DNA from: Paenibacillus sp. FSL W8-0186
GTDB taxonomy: Bacteria; Bacillota; Bacilli; Paenibacillales; Paenibacillaceae
Assembly: GCF_037969765.1 (NCBI RefSeq)
Contig: NZ_CP150207.1
Coordinates: 4,803,001-4,867,000, forward strand
Direction: 5' to 3'
Length of the DNA stretch: 64,000 bases
Part shown: positions 37,791-46,084 of the stretch, in pieces
How positions within the stretch are numbered: the first letter of the stretch is position 1
Layout of the letters: every line of letters begins with the position of its first letter
The notes under the pieces: generated by a model
Seen by the model: the letters and a program-made list of their open reading frames with translations, nothing else
The model's database searches: none
Told to the model about the DNA's origin: nothing
Program-made: the position numbers and the translations under genes

Positions 37791-38162
37791 CTACTTCCCG
37801 TCAATTCTCAGGAGCACCGCCTCACGGGCTGCCTTCGTGAGCGTGCCGAGCACCAGTTCATAGGAATGGTCGATCATCTGTTCCAAGTCCTCCATAGGAA
37901 GACTGCCGTCCGCAATGACCGTGTTCCAATGTGTTTTGTTCAGGTGGTATCCGGGGCGGACACACTCGTGCTGCTCCCTTAGATTTGCCGCAATCACAGG
38001 GTCGCATTTCAGCGAAATGTGCACCTCTTTGTCATCGCCAACCTCGGTAAGCAGCGCAAACATCTTGCCTCCTACCTTCATGACTAGCGGCTCCGGACCG
38101 AACGGATAATCTTGGACAGCACCTTTTTTGGATAAACAATAGGCGGTAAGTTGGTCGTACAT
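37791..38162 (-). CDS. MmcQ/YjbR family protein
   Basis: The product is 123 residues. It matches the YjbR-like double-wing family: the N-terminal YCLSKKGAVQDYPFGPEPLVMKVGGKMFALL pattern, then LKCDPVIAANLREQ, GYHLNKTHWNTVIADG and DHSYELVLGTLTKA. The start at 38162 was chosen for AGGGTGAT about 5 bases upstream. Family members have a CyaY-like fold; the cellular role is unsettled. It is a single gene between the two sugar loci. Confidence 0.88.
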   Translation of the reverse strand: MYDQLTAYCLSKKGAVQDYPFGPEPLVMKVGGKMFALLTEVGDDKEVHISLKCDPVIAANLREQHECVRPGYHLNKTHWNTVIADGSLPMEDLEQMIDHSYELVLGTLTKAAREAVLLRIDGK

Positions 38163-38272
38163 GGTATCACCCTTTATATGAGATTGCACTAATCATATAG
38201 GAAAATATCTATTGATGTAAAATTGAGCCTTGATAATAAAAGTGGCCTCGGTCCCCGTTTTTTTCCAAAAAA

Positions 38273-38297
38273 AATCACAGGCGAAATGCCCGTGATT
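38273..38297 (-). terminator. Terminator of the Lpl-type sugar operon
   Basis: AATCACAGGC and GCCCGTGATT form a stem with a GAAAT loop; eight T follow on the minus strand. It lies 38 bp after the last oxidoreductase gene. Confidence 0.8.
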
Positions 38298-38334
38298 GAA
38301 GGTTGCAGTCCCAACTGCCAATTGTAAGAACAAT

Positions 38335-39417
38335 TTAAGCCGTTTCAATTTTTATAGCCGACGTTTGCGCTTCAATACATAAAGCCGCGGCTTTAAAGGC
38401 ATGCTCCTGGGTCATCGCGTTTTCCGTCCCGTTCAGAATATCCAAAATAAACTCACCGAAATAAGGGTATCCCACCTTGCCGGAACAGTCGAAGTGACGC
38501 TCGCCTTCATGGTTGACTAAATACAAATGGTTGCCGGACGCTTCCCGGGCGATATCGATGTATTTTCGGATTTCAATATACCCGTCGGTGCCTAATATAA
38601 AGGTTCTTCCATCGCCCCACGTGCCAAGTCCATCGGGAGTCAGCCAATCCACGCGAAAATAGAACGTGGCCCCATTATCTGCGACCAGCGTAGCATCGCC
38701 GAAATCCTCGAACTTCGGATAATTCTTAAAATTGTAATTGGCTACTTTACTGTGCAGCACTTTAGCGTCCTTGGCGCCGGTATAGGATAAAAATTGCTCG
38801 ATTTGATGGGAACCGATATCGCATAAAATGCCGCCGTAATAGGCGGGATCAAAAAACCAGTCCGGCCGGGCCTTGACATTGGCGCGATGCGGTCCCGTGC
38901 CGATCACTTGAACGACACGGCCAATGGCGCCCTCCTCAATCAGCTGGCCGGCAAACACAGCGCTTTCCACATGCAGGCGTTCGCCGTAATAAATGCCCCA
39001 TTTAAGTCCGGTCTCTTTCGTTTTCAGACGTGCCTGATCTACTTGCTCCAATGTGGTAAAGGCCGGTTTATCGACAAAATAATGTTTGCCATGCTCCAGC
39101 GCTCTAAGCCCCAGTGCACCACGTTCAGATGGAATGCAGGCGCCGGCAATCAGTTTGATTTGCGGATCGTTTAGAATCTCCTCCTCGGTCTGTGCCGCTA
39201 TCGCCTGGGGAAAAGTATTTACGAACCGCTTCACCTTCTCCGGGTCCGGGTCATAAACCGCCACGAGTTCGGCCCCTGCCTCCATGAGGCCGTTGCACAT
39301 CCCATAAATATGTCCATGATCCAAGCCGATAGCTGCAAACCGAAACTCTCCCTTGCCAACTACGGGATTGGGTTTTCCTTTTGGCGCATAATTCATGCCG
39401 TCCTGCTTATTCGTCAT
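38335..39417 (-). CDS. Gfo/Idh/MocA family oxidoreductase (second of pair)
   Basis: The product is 360 residues. An N-terminal Rossmann fold (FRFAAIGLDHGHIYGMC) is followed by a GKHYFVDKPAFTT block, the EKP-like motif carrying the catalytic Lys of this family, and a C-terminal alpha/beta domain with YGGILCDIGSHQIEQFL carrying the usual D-x3-H. The start at 39417 was chosen for AAAGGAG about 7 bases upstream. It follows the first oxidoreductase gene by 22 bp. Such enzymes oxidise or epimerise sugars and inositols with NAD(P); the substrate here is presumably what the adjoining importer brings in. Confidence 0.9.
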   Translation of the reverse strand: MTNKQDGMNYAPKGKPNPVVGKGEFRFAAIGLDHGHIYGMCNGLMEAGAELVAVYDPDPEKVKRFVNTFPQAIAAQTEEEILNDPQIKLIAGACIPSERGALGLRALEHGKHYFVDKPAFTTLEQVDQARLKTKETGLKWGIYYGERLHVESAVFAGQLIEEGAIGRVVQVIGTGPHRANVKARPDWFFDPAYYGGILCDIGSHQIEQFLSYTGAKDAKVLHSKVANYNFKNYPKFEDFGDATLVADNGATFYFRVDWLTPDGLGTWGDGRTFILGTDGYIEIRKYIDIAREASGNHLYLVNHEGERHFDCSGKVGYPYFGEFILDILNGTENAMTQEHAFKAAALCIEAQTSAIKIETA

Positions 39418-39439
39418 TGTGTCTGCTCCTTTCGGGTTC

Positions 39440-40591
39440 TCAAGCATTGCCGCCCGACGTAATCGTATTGTCGCTAAAGTTCTCGATACTGGTTTTCTTG
39501 TCATAGAAATAGGTTGCGTTCTCCAGAATACCCTGACGCGAATAGAAAGGACTATCCGGTCCCAGCGGCAGCTTGACCGTCTGTCCGGTGCATGCGGATT
39601 GATAAATCGCCGTGATGAGCTCCAGCGTCCGTCTGCCTTGAATACCGTCTGCCAGCACAGGCGTGTTCTGTTCGATAGCATTCAGGACATCCAGGATCTG
39701 TCCGCGATGGCCTTCATAGGGAAGATCGGCTTGTTCATCGTAGACCTGCTGAATTTGAGCCTCCAAAGCCTTGTCCTCCTCCGGAAAACCGTTCGATTTA
39801 GAGAGGGATGCCGCCACTTTCCAGGGGGCAGATACACGCGCGTGCTTTCCTTGGAAGATCAGCTGCTGCTCCTGGCCATGATGCACCACGGAGCTGGTGA
39901 TTTGAGCCAACGCACCGTTATCATAACGGGCTATCGCAATCGAGATATCCTCCACTTCGGCATTGCCGTGCGATGTATTGCTCATGACCGCGGTAACTTC
40001 GGCAGGCATGCCGTTCATCCATTGGAAAATATCGATATGATGCACGGCATGATTTAACGTGCAGCCGCCTCCTTCCTTTTCCCAGGTGCCCCGCCACCAC
40101 AAATCGTAATAACAATGGCCCCTCCACCAGTAAGAATCGATCTGTGCGTGTACAACCGGACCGATTAATTTCGTGTCCAGCACATGCTTCAACTTCATCA
40201 TAGGCGTAGTAAAGCGGTTTTGCGCCACGACAGATAAAATTTTACCGCTTCGCTCCGCTGCCTCATTGATGGCATCGCATTCTTCCAGCGAGGAAGCCAT
40301 TGGCTTCTCCACGATGACATGCTTGCCAGCATTCAAGAAGGCGATTGCCGTATCCGCGTGAGTATACGGAGGCGTGCACACGGACACCAGATCGATGTCG
40401 CTGCGCTGGAGGAGCTCCTTGTAGTCAGCGTACACGGCCGCTTCCAGTTTAAACTCTTCTATTCTTTGCTTGGCCTTATCCGGGTAAATGTCACAGATGG
40501 CCACGATTTTGCATTGCTCCGGAAATTGTAAATACGCTTGGATATGCGCCGGGGAAATGGCGCCGGCCCCGATGACGGCTACATTTAACAA
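39440..40591 (-). CDS. Gfo/Idh/MocA family oxidoreductase (first of pair)
   Basis: The product is 383 residues from a TTG start at 40591, chosen because AAAGGAG lies 9 bases upstream and the Rossmann motif VAVIGAGAISPAH then starts at residue 4. The EKP motif is HVIVEKPMASSLEECD, and the H-x3-H region is GGCTLNHAVHHIDIF. It is only distantly similar to the next gene, so the pair probably catalyses successive steps on one sugar. Same operon as the LplA/B/C-type importer. Confidence 0.9.
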   Translation of the reverse strand: MLNVAVIGAGAISPAHIQAYLQFPEQCKIVAICDIYPDKAKQRIEEFKLEAAVYADYKELLQRSDIDLVSVCTPPYTHADTAIAFLNAGKHVIVEKPMASSLEECDAINEAAERSGKILSVVAQNRFTTPMMKLKHVLDTKLIGPVVHAQIDSYWWRGHCYYDLWWRGTWEKEGGGCTLNHAVHHIDIFQWMNGMPAEVTAVMSNTSHGNAEVEDISIAIARYDNGALAQITSSVVHHGQEQQLIFQGKHARVSAPWKVAASLSKSNGFPEEDKALEAQIQQVYDEQADLPYEGHRGQILDVLNAIEQNTPVLADGIQGRRTLELITAIYQSACTGQTVKLPLGPDSPFYSRQGILENATYFYDKKTSIENFSDNTITSGGNA

Positions 40592-40622
40592 TAGATTCCA
40601 CTCCTTTAGGCTCAGGTGTAAA

Positions 40623-40648
40623 TCGGGCCTCCCACTCGAAAGGCCCGA
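40623..40648 (-). other. Intercistronic hairpin between binding protein and oxidoreductase genes
   Basis: The perfect 8-bp arms TCGGGCCT and AGGCCCGA lack a T-run. Placed right after the binding-protein stop codon, it may stabilise that part of the mRNA, giving more binding protein than enzyme. Confidence 0.5.
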
Positions 40649-40660
40649 CCAATTCATAAG

Positions 40661-42262
40661 TTACTGGTTGTAGAACTCATCGTATGCCGCCATTTTGCCT
40701 TCCATGACAGCTTTTCCGCCCATAGCCATGTATTCTCCAACTTTCTGTTCGTAGACCTTATCGAATTGATCCGGTTTAGCCGTCACAATCTTGGCCAGCA
40801 TTTCCTTTTCGAAATCCTCCAGGATTTTGGCATATTTGATCTCAGCATCTACCGGAATATCTACCCGAGGCAAGGTATATCCATCGTTATTGCCCGCTTG
40901 AATACTTTTGACCGTGAAATCTTTAAAGTTGGCGTCAAAGGCATTGGCCGCGATGTTTTTGTCTGGCTCTTCCGTTGAAATGTATTTACCGTTGAGAATA
41001 ATGCAGTAATCATAGTAGTTGTACAGCAGGTTTTGGGCTTCCGGCGTATCCAGCAGTACAGGTAATCCGTCAGCAGTCATCTCGTACGATTTGCCTTCCT
41101 CCCCGTTTTGGAGTACCAGTATATTGTTAGGATCCGCCATCCAATTCAGGTACTTGATCGCCGCAACCGCATTTTTGCTCGTAGCCGGAACCATAATATA
41201 GGCTCCGTTTGGTTCATAGACGGGCTTTGGATGTTTCCCATCCGGTGTAGAGAAAGGATCGATGGCCTCAAGCACAGCGTCTGGATTATTCGCTTTCAAG
41301 TTGGCATAGTAGCCGTTATAAACCGGTTCGTTCGTATTTGGCGTGCCTGCGCCTGCAATGCTGTTGACGACTTGCTGGGCGAAAGCTTGGCTGAAGTCAT
41401 CGCTGAGCGCGAAGTCCGGATCGATTAGTCCCTCATTGTACATCTGGTTTAATAGCTGGTAGCCGTCCTTGCTGCCCGGCTGCAGCCATCTTGGAACCGC
41501 ATACAAATCTTTGTCGGTAATTTCGTCCCACTTCCAGAAGGAATTTACCAAAGGCATCATATGGAACACATCGATATAACCGTAAGGAATGACTTTTCCT
41601 CCCGTGTTGCCCGGATCCTTTTCTTTAAAGGCTCGCATCGTATTTACAAATTCCTCCGTCGTTTGCGGAATCGGCAGATTTAATTGATCCAGCCAGTCCT
41701 TGCGGATAAAAGTCGTCGTTTGAGCCTGAATCACGCGAAGCGCGGGGATGACATATTGTTTTCCTTCAAAGATGCCGTAAGGCAGAGAAGGCCCCAATAC
41801 TTTCTTCAGGTTGGGTCCGTGCTCATCAATGAGCGGGCCTAAATCGGTCAGACCGCCGCTTTTCACATAGTTTTGTACAGTCGGTTTGTTATACGTGAAT
41901 ACAATATCCGGTGCGGAACCCGATGCCATGAGCACGTTCAGCTTATCCACTTCTTCCGCCCGCGGAACCGTAACAAACTCTACGTCAATGTTGTTGGGGT
42001 CGCCGAAATTTTTCTGGATGTACTGCGCCATAAAGTTTTTCGTAATTGGCGGCTCGCCAGCCGGCGTATTGTTTCTGTCGAACAGTTCTACGGTGAGCTT
42101 AATCCGTTCTCCTTTAGCTTCCTTGGACGGATCGGCGGCACTACCTCCGTTCCCTTCTTTGCTTGATCCATTTCCCCCGCTGCCGCAACCTGCCAACACC
42201 AATGTCACACTCATGACCAAAGCCAGCAGAGCAAACAGGGGTGAGCGATATGGTTTTCGCAT
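40661..42262 (-). CDS. LplA-type sugar-binding lipoprotein
   Basis: The product is 533 residues. The signal peptide ends in the lipobox LVLAGCGSG, and a Gly/Ser/Asn linker follows. Features of the LplA/YtcQ branch are ELFDRNNTPAGEPPITKNFM, VTVPRAEEVDKLNVLMASG, APDIVFTYNKPTVQNYV and AAIKYLNWMADPNNILVLQNG. GGGAGG stands 7 bases before the ATG. It follows the two permease genes and precedes the oxidoreductases. It is a paralog of the binding protein at 44454-46046. The ligand is not known. Confidence 0.9.
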   Translation of the reverse strand: MRKPYRSPLFALLALVMSVTLVLAGCGSGGNGSSKEGNGGSAADPSKEAKGERIKLTVELFDRNNTPAGEPPITKNFMAQYIQKNFGDPNNIDVEFVTVPRAEEVDKLNVLMASGSAPDIVFTYNKPTVQNYVKSGGLTDLGPLIDEHGPNLKKVLGPSLPYGIFEGKQYVIPALRVIQAQTTTFIRKDWLDQLNLPIPQTTEEFVNTMRAFKEKDPGNTGGKVIPYGYIDVFHMMPLVNSFWKWDEITDKDLYAVPRWLQPGSKDGYQLLNQMYNEGLIDPDFALSDDFSQAFAQQVVNSIAGAGTPNTNEPVYNGYYANLKANNPDAVLEAIDPFSTPDGKHPKPVYEPNGAYIMVPATSKNAVAAIKYLNWMADPNNILVLQNGEEGKSYEMTADGLPVLLDTPEAQNLLYNYYDYCIILNGKYISTEEPDKNIAANAFDANFKDFTVKSIQAGNNDGYTLPRVDIPVDAEIKYAKILEDFEKEMLAKIVTAKPDQFDKVYEQKVGEYMAMGGKAVMEGKMAAYDEFYNQ

Positions 42263-42368
42263 GCTATTGCCTCCCTTTTCATTGTTTATATATAGTGACC
42301 TTCAGCGCAGCCCGTCGCTAGACTTCTGCCGAAGAGCAGCTATTCAACTCATTCAGGCCTTAGCAGGT

Positions 42369-43241
42369 CTATCCCTTGACAGCCCCTGTAAGCATCCCGG
42401 AAATGAAATACTTCTGCAGCCAAGGATAGACCAGCAAAATCGGCAAGGTGGCAAACATAATACTGGCCGACTGGATGCCTTGCGGAATCGGGGTCGCTGC
42501 GTTGAAGCCTTCCTGCGCCGTAGCATCATTCACTTGGCTATTGATCACCATCTGATAAAGCTTTAACTGGAGCGGGTAAAAGTCTTTGTCACTGATATAG
42601 AACAAAGCATCCTGGAACATATTCCATCGATCCACGGCGGAATATAATCCAATGGTTGCCAAAATCGGCAGCTGCAGCGGAAGGACGATCCGAAGCAGGA
42701 ATCGAAAATGACCGCAGCCGTCAATCCAGGCTGAGTCCTCCAGCTCATTGGGCATTCCGGTAAAAGAAGTCCTCATAATAATCAACAAAAAGGCGTTGAT
42801 CATCAGCGGGAGAATGAGCGACATAGGTGAATCCAACAGTCTCAGTTCCTTTATAAGCAAGTAATTGGGGATAATCCCTGGGTTGAAGAACATCGTGACG
42901 ATAATTAGGCCAAACATAATATTTCTGCCTTTAAAATTTCTGCGGCTTAAAGCGTAGGCCGCCATGATGGTCATCGCCAAAGCGACTGCCGTATATGTGG
43001 CGACCAGGATGACCGTAATAACAAGAGAACGCATCATGGATGCATCTCCGAAGACCGCGGAATAGGAATGAAAGTTCCATTCCACGGGCCATAGGAACAC
43101 TTCACCCGACATAATGGCCCTGTTGCCGCTGAAGGATAAGGCAAAAATATGGATCATCGGCACGACGCAAAATAATGAAAAAATGCCGATAAGCACGATG
43201 ATGACGATATCAATGACTTTATCAAACGAATTCCTGATCAC
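42369..43241 (-). CDS. lplC: LplC-type sugar ABC transporter permease
   Basis: The product is 290 residues from a GTG start with GGGAGGG upstream. Six helices are predicted, and the EAA-loop equivalent is LEDSAWIDGCGHFRFLLRIVLP. It ends QKYFISGMLTGAVKG, the conserved C-terminus of LplC/YtcP permeases. It starts 13 bp after lplB. Confidence 0.9.
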   Translation of the reverse strand: MIRNSFDKVIDIVIIVLIGIFSLFCVVPMIHIFALSFSGNRAIMSGEVFLWPVEWNFHSYSAVFGDASMMRSLVITVILVATYTAVALAMTIMAAYALSRRNFKGRNIMFGLIIVTMFFNPGIIPNYLLIKELRLLDSPMSLILPLMINAFLLIIMRTSFTGMPNELEDSAWIDGCGHFRFLLRIVLPLQLPILATIGLYSAVDRWNMFQDALFYISDKDFYPLQLKLYQMVINSQVNDATAQEGFNAATPIPQGIQSASIMFATLPILLVYPWLQKYFISGMLTGAVKG

Positions 43242-43254
43242 GCACGTCCCTCCC

Positions 43255-44202
43255 TTAGAAGATTCCTTGATTGTTGACTTTTCTGGAAATCAGTTCAGCC
43301 GTAAGCAGCAGGACCAGCCCGACGACCGACTGGAATAATCCAACGGCAGCCGCAAGCGCAAATTGCGCGGACTGGATGCCGACTGTGTATACATAAGTAC
43401 TGATGACCTGGGCTACATCCATCACATACCCGTTCTGCAAAGCATAAGGCTGTTCAAAGCTGATGTCCGCCATGCGCCCGATTTGGATAATGAACAACAC
43501 GACGATGGTCGGTTTAATCCCGGGAAGCGCAATATGCCAAATCTTTCTCATTCGGCTGGCTCCGTCCACTTCTGCGGCTTCGTACAGTTCCTTATTAATC
43601 CCTGTAAGCGCTGCCAAATATAGAATCGTTCCCCAGCCTGCATAATGCCACACTCCGGCTCCCGTATAAGTAAGAATCCACATGATCGTATTTTCGAGAA
43701 ACGGAATGGGCTGTCCACCAAGACTTTTTATAAATTCATTCACGCTGCCCGTGTGGGTAGCCAGCAATTGAATAGCCATTCCGCCGACAATGACCCAGGA
43801 GATAAAGTGAGGCAAATACAAGAGAGTTTGGCTCAAGCGCTTATACCAGTTGATGCGCAGCTCATTGAGCATAAGCGCCAAGATGATCGGAATCGGGAAT
43901 GTCAGCAAAGAAATGACATTTAACATTAAAGTATTGCGAAGCGCTTTATAAAACTGCGGCATCGCGAAGATTTCCCGAAACACGTCTAGTCCGACCCACT
44001 CGCTCGCCCATATGCCTTTAAAAATGTTGTAGTCCTTAAAAGCGACCACGACCCCCAGCATGGGGATGTACTTGAATGTAATAAAGAATGTCATGGGCAA
44101 TACCATCAGGAGATACAACGGCCATTGCCGTTTAAACCCGGTTATGGCATTCCGTCGTTTGACGGGAAGTTCTGTACCCGACCGGCGCACCTCTGTTTGC
44201 AT
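43255..44202 (-). CDS. lplB: LplB-type sugar ABC transporter permease
   Basis: The product is 315 residues. A short basic cytoplasmic tail precedes six helices, starting QWPLYLLMVLPMTFFITFKY. The FKDYN segment and the EAA loop LYEAAEVDGASRMRKIWHIALP are typical of LplB/YtcO proteins. The start at 44202 was chosen for AAAGGA about 8 bases upstream; ATG 44211 directly abuts that site. It pairs with LplC. The ATPase is not encoded here. Confidence 0.9.
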   Translation of the reverse strand: MQTEVRRSGTELPVKRRNAITGFKRQWPLYLLMVLPMTFFITFKYIPMLGVVVAFKDYNIFKGIWASEWVGLDVFREIFAMPQFYKALRNTLMLNVISLLTFPIPIILALMLNELRINWYKRLSQTLLYLPHFISWVIVGGMAIQLLATHTGSVNEFIKSLGGQPIPFLENTIMWILTYTGAGVWHYAGWGTILYLAALTGINKELYEAAEVDGASRMRKIWHIALPGIKPTIVVLFIIQIGRMADISFEQPYALQNGYVMDVAQVISTYVYTVGIQSAQFALAAAVGLFQSVVGLVLLLTAELISRKVNNQGIF

Positions 44203-44388
44203 AGGCGTCATCCTTTCCGCTGAAGTCTGTTGTTTGCTTGGAGCTAACTATACAACAGGGAATTTCCCCTGCGAAATTCTCAATTATTTTGGGGCACACA
44301 CCTTTTTTTGCGGCCCATTCACCTTTTTTATATGCCTATCTATTTTTTTGTCATGCAGGATCAGCTGCCGAAATTTCAGGCACAAAAA

Positions 44389-44443
44389 AAGAAGCGCCTC
44401 GAGAGAATGCACGCGTCATGCATATCCCCCAAGACAGCTTCTT
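44389..44443 (-). terminator. Terminator between the second binding-protein gene and lplB
   Basis: The outer stem AAGAAGC/GCTTCTT and an inner ATGCAT/TGCAT helix are followed by seven T on the minus strand. It would separate or attenuate transcription between the sensor/binding-protein unit and the transporter operon. Confidence 0.6.
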
Positions 44444-44453
44444 CATTTATGAC

Positions 44454-46046
44454 CTACTTATGATTCTGATAAGCCCGATGTTTCTCCTCCTGAACCTGCC
44501 TCCCCCCCATCATCATATACTCTGCTACCTCCTGGTCATAAACGGAATCGAATTCCTCGGGTTTCGCCGTAAGGACTTTCACAAAGATCTCATCATTCTT
44601 ATCGTTCAGAATAGCTGAGTATTTGATTTCAGACGGCAGGATGGTTGGGATCTGCGGAGTTGCAATACCGTCGTTCATTCCATATTCCACGCTCTGGAGC
44701 GCAAAGGCTTCAAACCCTGGAGTTGAAGCATTGGCTTTCAAATTCAACTGTTCGTCCGTGCTGCTGACATATTTGCCATTCAGAATGATGCAATAATCGA
44801 AATAATTAAATAGCAGGGTGTTCGCCTCTTCATTCTCCAGCGTAACTGGCAAGCCATTCTCCATTTCGTAAGTTACCCCCTCAATCCCGTTCTGAAGGGT
44901 AATATAATTTTCCGCCTGCGCCATCCAATTCAAATATTTGATCGCTGCCTCGGCGTTACGGCTCGTTTTTGGGACCATAATGTACATACCCGTCTTTTCC
45001 AAAATCGGCTTTGTTTTTTTGCCATTCGCATTGGTGAAGGGATCAATGGGAGTCAGTATCGCGTTTGGATCGTTTTTCTGCAACTCGGCCAAATACCCCA
45101 TATACACAGGTTCAATCGTATTGGGAGTAGCGGCGCCAACGCGGCCGTTCACCAGGTCCTTCTGAAATTGCTGGGCATACCTGTCGAGGTGGAAATCAGG
45201 ATCGATCAGACCTTCATGATACAGCCGGTTCAGAAGTTTGAACGCATCTTTGTTCCCCGGCATTATCCATCCTGGATCGGCGTATAAATCCTCCTCGGTG
45301 ATGCGGTTCCAATCCCAAAACGAGTACTGCAATGGCGCTATATGATAGTAATCGATATGTCCATAGGGATAAATGGTTTCCCCGTATTTCTCCAGCCTGA
45401 TCTTCTTGAACGCTTTTAGGGCTTGGTAAAACTGCTCTGTCGTTGCAGGCAGAGGCAGCCCCGCTTCCCTGAGCCAGTCTTCGCGGATCAGGGTCGTGCT
45501 TCGGGCCGTAAGCACCCGTTTAGCCGGAATCGCGAATTGCATTCCATTTAAGCGTCCATAGCTTAGGATTTCCTCCCCCAGGACAGCTTTCAGGTCTTGG
45601 CCGTACTGGTCCAGCAAAGGAGAAAGATCGGTCAATTTACCTTGAGTGAAAAAGTTATAGACCGTAGGAAGATCGTACGTAAACACGATATCCGGGGCTT
45701 GATTCGCGGCCATAAGCACTTGCAGTCTCCCTACTTCTTCAGCCCTGGGTATCGTGATGAATTCAACCTTGATTCGTTCCGGATCTCCAAAGTGCTTTTG
45801 AATATACTGCGTAATATAATTGTCCGTAATCGAGTTTGCTCCAGCAGGTTTGTTATTACGTTCGAACAGTTCGATTCTTAACGTTGTCCAACGATCAGTC
45901 GAAGCGGATTCGTCGGACCCGAGGCGTCCTCTGGCACCCTCAGCGTGGCCTGATTTATTCGATCCCGCAAGGCCGTTACAGCCCATCATAAATGACAAGA
46001 TGGCGGTAACCACCATGATTGAAGTTAAAGACCGCAAAAACGGCAT
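44454..46046 (-). CDS. Second LplA-type solute-binding lipoprotein
   Basis: The product is 530 residues. The signal peptide ends SFMMGCNGL, a weak lipobox. Downstream it is clearly paralogous to the binding protein at 40661: ELFERNNKPAGANSITDNY, ITIPRAEEVGRLQVLMAAN, APDIVFTYDLPTVYNF, AAIKYLNWMAQAENYITLQNG. A GGAGGAGGAGGGGG stretch stands before the ATG. It lies 38 bp downstream of the AraC-type sensor gene and ahead of a terminator, so it is co-expressed with the regulator rather than with the permeases. It may present ligand to the sensor or widen substrate range. Confidence 0.88.
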   Translation of the reverse strand: MPFLRSLTSIMVVTAILSFMMGCNGLAGSNKSGHAEGARGRLGSDESASTDRWTTLRIELFERNNKPAGANSITDNYITQYIQKHFGDPERIKVEFITIPRAEEVGRLQVLMAANQAPDIVFTYDLPTVYNFFTQGKLTDLSPLLDQYGQDLKAVLGEEILSYGRLNGMQFAIPAKRVLTARSTTLIREDWLREAGLPLPATTEQFYQALKAFKKIRLEKYGETIYPYGHIDYYHIAPLQYSFWDWNRITEEDLYADPGWIMPGNKDAFKLLNRLYHEGLIDPDFHLDRYAQQFQKDLVNGRVGAATPNTIEPVYMGYLAELQKNDPNAILTPIDPFTNANGKKTKPILEKTGMYIMVPKTSRNAEAAIKYLNWMAQAENYITLQNGIEGVTYEMENGLPVTLENEEANTLLFNYFDYCIILNGKYVSSTDEQLNLKANASTPGFEAFALQSVEYGMNDGIATPQIPTILPSEIKYSAILNDKNDEIFVKVLTAKPEEFDSVYDQEVAEYMMMGGRQVQEEKHRAYQNHK

Positions 46047-46084
46047 GGAGCCCCCTCCTCCTCCTCGATTGTTAAAACTGAGTT

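Noticed and set aside
38335..39681. N-terminal extension of the second Gfo/Idh/MocA gene
   Set aside because: The extra 88 codons overlap the preceding oxidoreductase gene and lack a ribosome site; ATG 39417 has a strong one.
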